NCBI GenBank assembly: GCA_041908065.1
Contig: JAYRGC010000012.1
Span: 1 to 7,138 of the forward strand
DNA from: JAYRGC01 sp041908065
GTDB lineage: Bacteria; Pseudomonadota; Alphaproteobacteria; UBA9219
Length of the DNA stretch: 7,138 nt
Direction of reading: 5' to 3'
The notes under the pieces were generated by a model. That model saw nothing but the letters and a program-made list of their open reading frames with translations. It had not been told where the DNA came from and searched no databases. A program made the position numbers and the translations under genes. This document shows, piece after piece, positions 5,940-7,138 of the stretch. The number at the start of each line of letters is the position of its first letter. The stretch's first letter is position 1.

Positions 5940-6707
5940 TTAACCGTTGTTAAGGGACTGGTTGTTTCCACGGAAACGTCTGGCCACAAGAGCCACAAGA
6001 CCGCCAGCCAAGAACAGCAACGCTTCCCCGCCCATCATCGAAACTGGCTTCGGAGTAACCGGAGGCTCTATAACAGGAACCTTCTCCACAGCAAGTCCGG
6101 TGTAGGTCGATCCATGAGCGGTGTTCCCATCTGCGGGCGGAGCCAACATAAGCGTGATCTTATCGCCGACCTTCACATCCACCGGCGCGCCGTAGAATTG
6201 CACCGCGACGTTGTTATCGTTAATCGCGCAATCGGTGCAATCGGTGTTGGTCGCAAGATTTCTGAGCGTCAGCTTCTGATCGTTCAGCCACAACGAGATT
6301 ATACCCTTTCCGCTCGGCTCCCATCCCTTGCTGCCACCGATTGTGGCATAGAATTCAATCTTGGTCTTTTCCGTCACATTGTAACGCATTCCGGCCTTGT
6401 CGGCAGGACCGTTGGCATGCATCCACGGATAGCCGTTGCCAACCGCCAACCAGCTCAGCGGGTTTCCGTGCGCGTCAACGCAGGTCACGCCAGCATTGGC
6501 GCAGGGCACAAACGCGTTGGTCGCGTTGTCTTTAGCGGTAAGAACAGTGGCGGCAGAAGGCGTGGTCTGGGTCATTATGGGTTGCCAACCATTGGGTATG
6601 CCGGCAACGGTCAACGTTTCGGCGTTGGCGTTTTTAGGCATGGACAACCCGATAAGAAGGCTGGCAGCCACAAAAAATGCGTTGTTTTTCTTAACATATG
6701 AGTTCAT
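5940..6707 (-). CDS. Exported protein with C-terminal sorting-like tail
   Basis: Not a family I recognise, 255 aa. A Sec signal peptide is clear: KK at 6-7, a hydrophobic core at 11-22, and a likely cleavage after ANA (27-29). The mature part (30-210) looks like a beta-rich soluble domain with four Cys (69, 76 and the pair in DCTDC at 157 and 160) and several Trp; disulfides are plausible in the periplasm or outside. A Pro/Val linker (211-222, PVIEPPVTPKPV) leads to GG (226-227), a hydrophobic segment (about 228-242), RRFR (243-246) and an Asn-rich end. This layout resembles exosortase (PEP-CTERM) or rhombosortase (GlyGly-CTERM) targets but lacks a PEP motif. A simple membrane anchor is the alternative. 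The start is well supported: AAGGAG (complement of 6714-6719) lies 6 nt before the ATG. It is a single gene with its own terminator. Confidence 0.85.
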   Translation of the reverse strand: MNSYVKKNNAFFVAASLLIGLSMPKNANAETLTVAGIPNGWQPIMTQTTPSAATVLTAKDNATNAFVPCANAGVTCVDAHGNPLSWLAVGNGYPWMHANGPADKAGMRYNVTEKTKIEFYATIGGSKGWEPSGKGIISLWLNDQKLTLRNLATNTDCTDCAINDNNVAVQFYGAPVDVKVGDKITLMLAPPADGNTAHGSTYTGLAVEKVPVIEPPVTPKPVSMMGGEALLFLAGGLVALVARRFRGNNQSLNNG

Positions 6708-6719
6708 CGCTCTCTCCTT

Positions 6720-6985
6720 GCGTTAGAGACAAAATCCATTATCCAATCCCATTCCGCCGCAACGGCGAAATGCAGAAAACCGTAACGCCTCACCAACAGA
6801 CAAGGACGCTATGCAAGCAGTTAGGTTATAGGAGTGGTCATGTCAAGTTAAAACGAAAAATCTTCAAATATCTCGGCAAAATTAACCAATTAATGATTAT
6901 TTGGCGATGGCCAATAACTTGGGATCACGGCAGCGGCTCAGGGAACGCGGAGTTTCGGGTTTATGGACAAGAGGTGCAGCCTTGA
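6720..6985. other. Non-coding upstream region of the exported-protein gene
   Basis: No supported gene. The stretch from about 6840 to 6915 is distinctly AT-rich. On the minus strand there is a TTGACA (complement of 6841-6846) and a TATAAC (complement of 6825-6830), but only 10 nt separate them, too few for a normal promoter. The 5' leader of the minus-strand gene would be over 100 nt if either box is used. Bases 6915-6982 hold nothing I can identify. Confidence 0.5.
6886..6904. promoter_or_regulatory. Operator-like near-palindrome
   Basis: A 19-bp near-palindrome, CCAATTAAT-G-ATTATTTGG, with 8 of 9 base pairs matching around a central G. A second inverted pair TTGGC/GCCAA overlaps it at 6901-6914. 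It lies about 180 bp upstream of the exported-protein start, in an AT-rich stretch, and could bind a dimeric regulator. No specific regulator is recognised; AT-rich palindromes also arise by chance. Confidence 0.3.
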
Positions 6986-6986
6986 C

Positions 6987-7138
6987 TCCTCTCCCTCTGG
7001 GAGAGGATAGCGCGGCTTGGATTTTCGCCCCTTAGCGAAAATCCTTAGCCGCAGCTTGGTGAGGGTTCCCCAGTTGGGTTTACAAAAGAACCCTCACCAA
7101 GGTATTGCCACGAATTTTCGAAGGCGAAAATTCGGGCA
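6987..7138. repeat. Cluster of four hairpins at the window end
   Basis: Four successive perfect or near-perfect inverted repeats. First, TCCTCTCCC/GGGAGAGGA (6987-7007, loop TCT). Second, GCGGCT + GGATTTTCGC (7012-7028) with GCGAAAATCC + AGCCGC (7035-7052, small internal bulge). Third, CTTGGTGAGGGTTC (7055-7068) with its complement at 7088-7101 around a 19-nt loop. Fourth, TGCC + CGAATTTTCG (7106-7120) with CGAAAATTCG + GGCA (7125-7138). The second and fourth share ATTTTCG/CGAAAAT arms. The cluster may continue past the window. There is no coding frame. It looks like a composite intergenic repeat, distinct from elements A and B. Confidence 0.8.

Noticed and set aside
5940..6040. Canonical PEP-CTERM tail on the exported protein
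   Set aside because: No PEP or VPEP motif precedes the hydrophobic segment, and the protein does not end at the Arg cluster; I keep only the looser sorting-like description.
6825..6846. TTGACA and TATAAC as a promoter for the exported protein
   Set aside because: The boxes are only 10 nt apart; at the normal 17-nt spacing the sequence is TAACTG, a poor -10.
6698..6985. 95-aa open frame upstream of the exported-protein gene
   Set aside because: It overlaps the start of the well-supported minus-strand gene, lacks a ribosome-binding site and gives a low-complexity, unrecognisable product.

Overview
This 7.1 kb window looks like an ordinary chromosomal stretch of a Gram-negative bacterium, most likely an alphaproteobacterium. 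The reasons are the paired LPS-export permease genes lptF-lptG, an Obg GTPase whose N-terminus (FLDQAKVYIKSG, CVSFRREKFIEFGG) is of the alphaproteobacterial kind, and a short L27 with no cleaved N-terminal extension. I cannot place it below class level. The placement is an inference from remembered family features, not from a search.

Layout. Bases 1-172 hold a GC-rich hairpin and a fragment of a dispersed repeat, directly upstream of lptF. Bases 173-2381 (+) hold lptF and lptG, which overlap by 8 nt and encode the two membrane subunits of the LptB2FG transporter. Bases 2382-2727 are almost entirely a composite palindromic repeat (element A). Bases 2728-4369 (-) are the operon rplU-rpmA-obg (L21, L27, ribosome-assembly GTPase), with a good candidate promoter at 4451-4479. 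Bases 4570-5673 (+) are ychF, divergent from rplU, with a GTG start. Bases 5674-5878 hold a second, inverted copy of the repeat (element B). Bases 5879-5910 are a strong intrinsic terminator for the following gene. Bases 5940-6707 (-) encode an unrecognised exported protein with a C-terminal Gly-Gly / transmembrane / Arg tail that resembles a sorting signal. Bases 6708-7138 are non-coding, with an operator-like palindrome and then a run of four hairpins reaching the window end.

The genes are housekeeping: outer-membrane LPS export, and ribosome structure, assembly and translation stress. The exported protein is the only gene without a clear role. I see no defence, mobile or biosynthetic system.

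The most informative non-gene signal is the repeat family. Elements A and B share a 41-bp perfect match in inverted orientation, plus a conserved 63-nt tail (about 81% identical). Both sit between convergent gene pairs, and together they bracket obg-rpmA-rplU-ychF, so homologous recombination could in principle invert that segment. A piece of the same tail lies just upstream of lptF.
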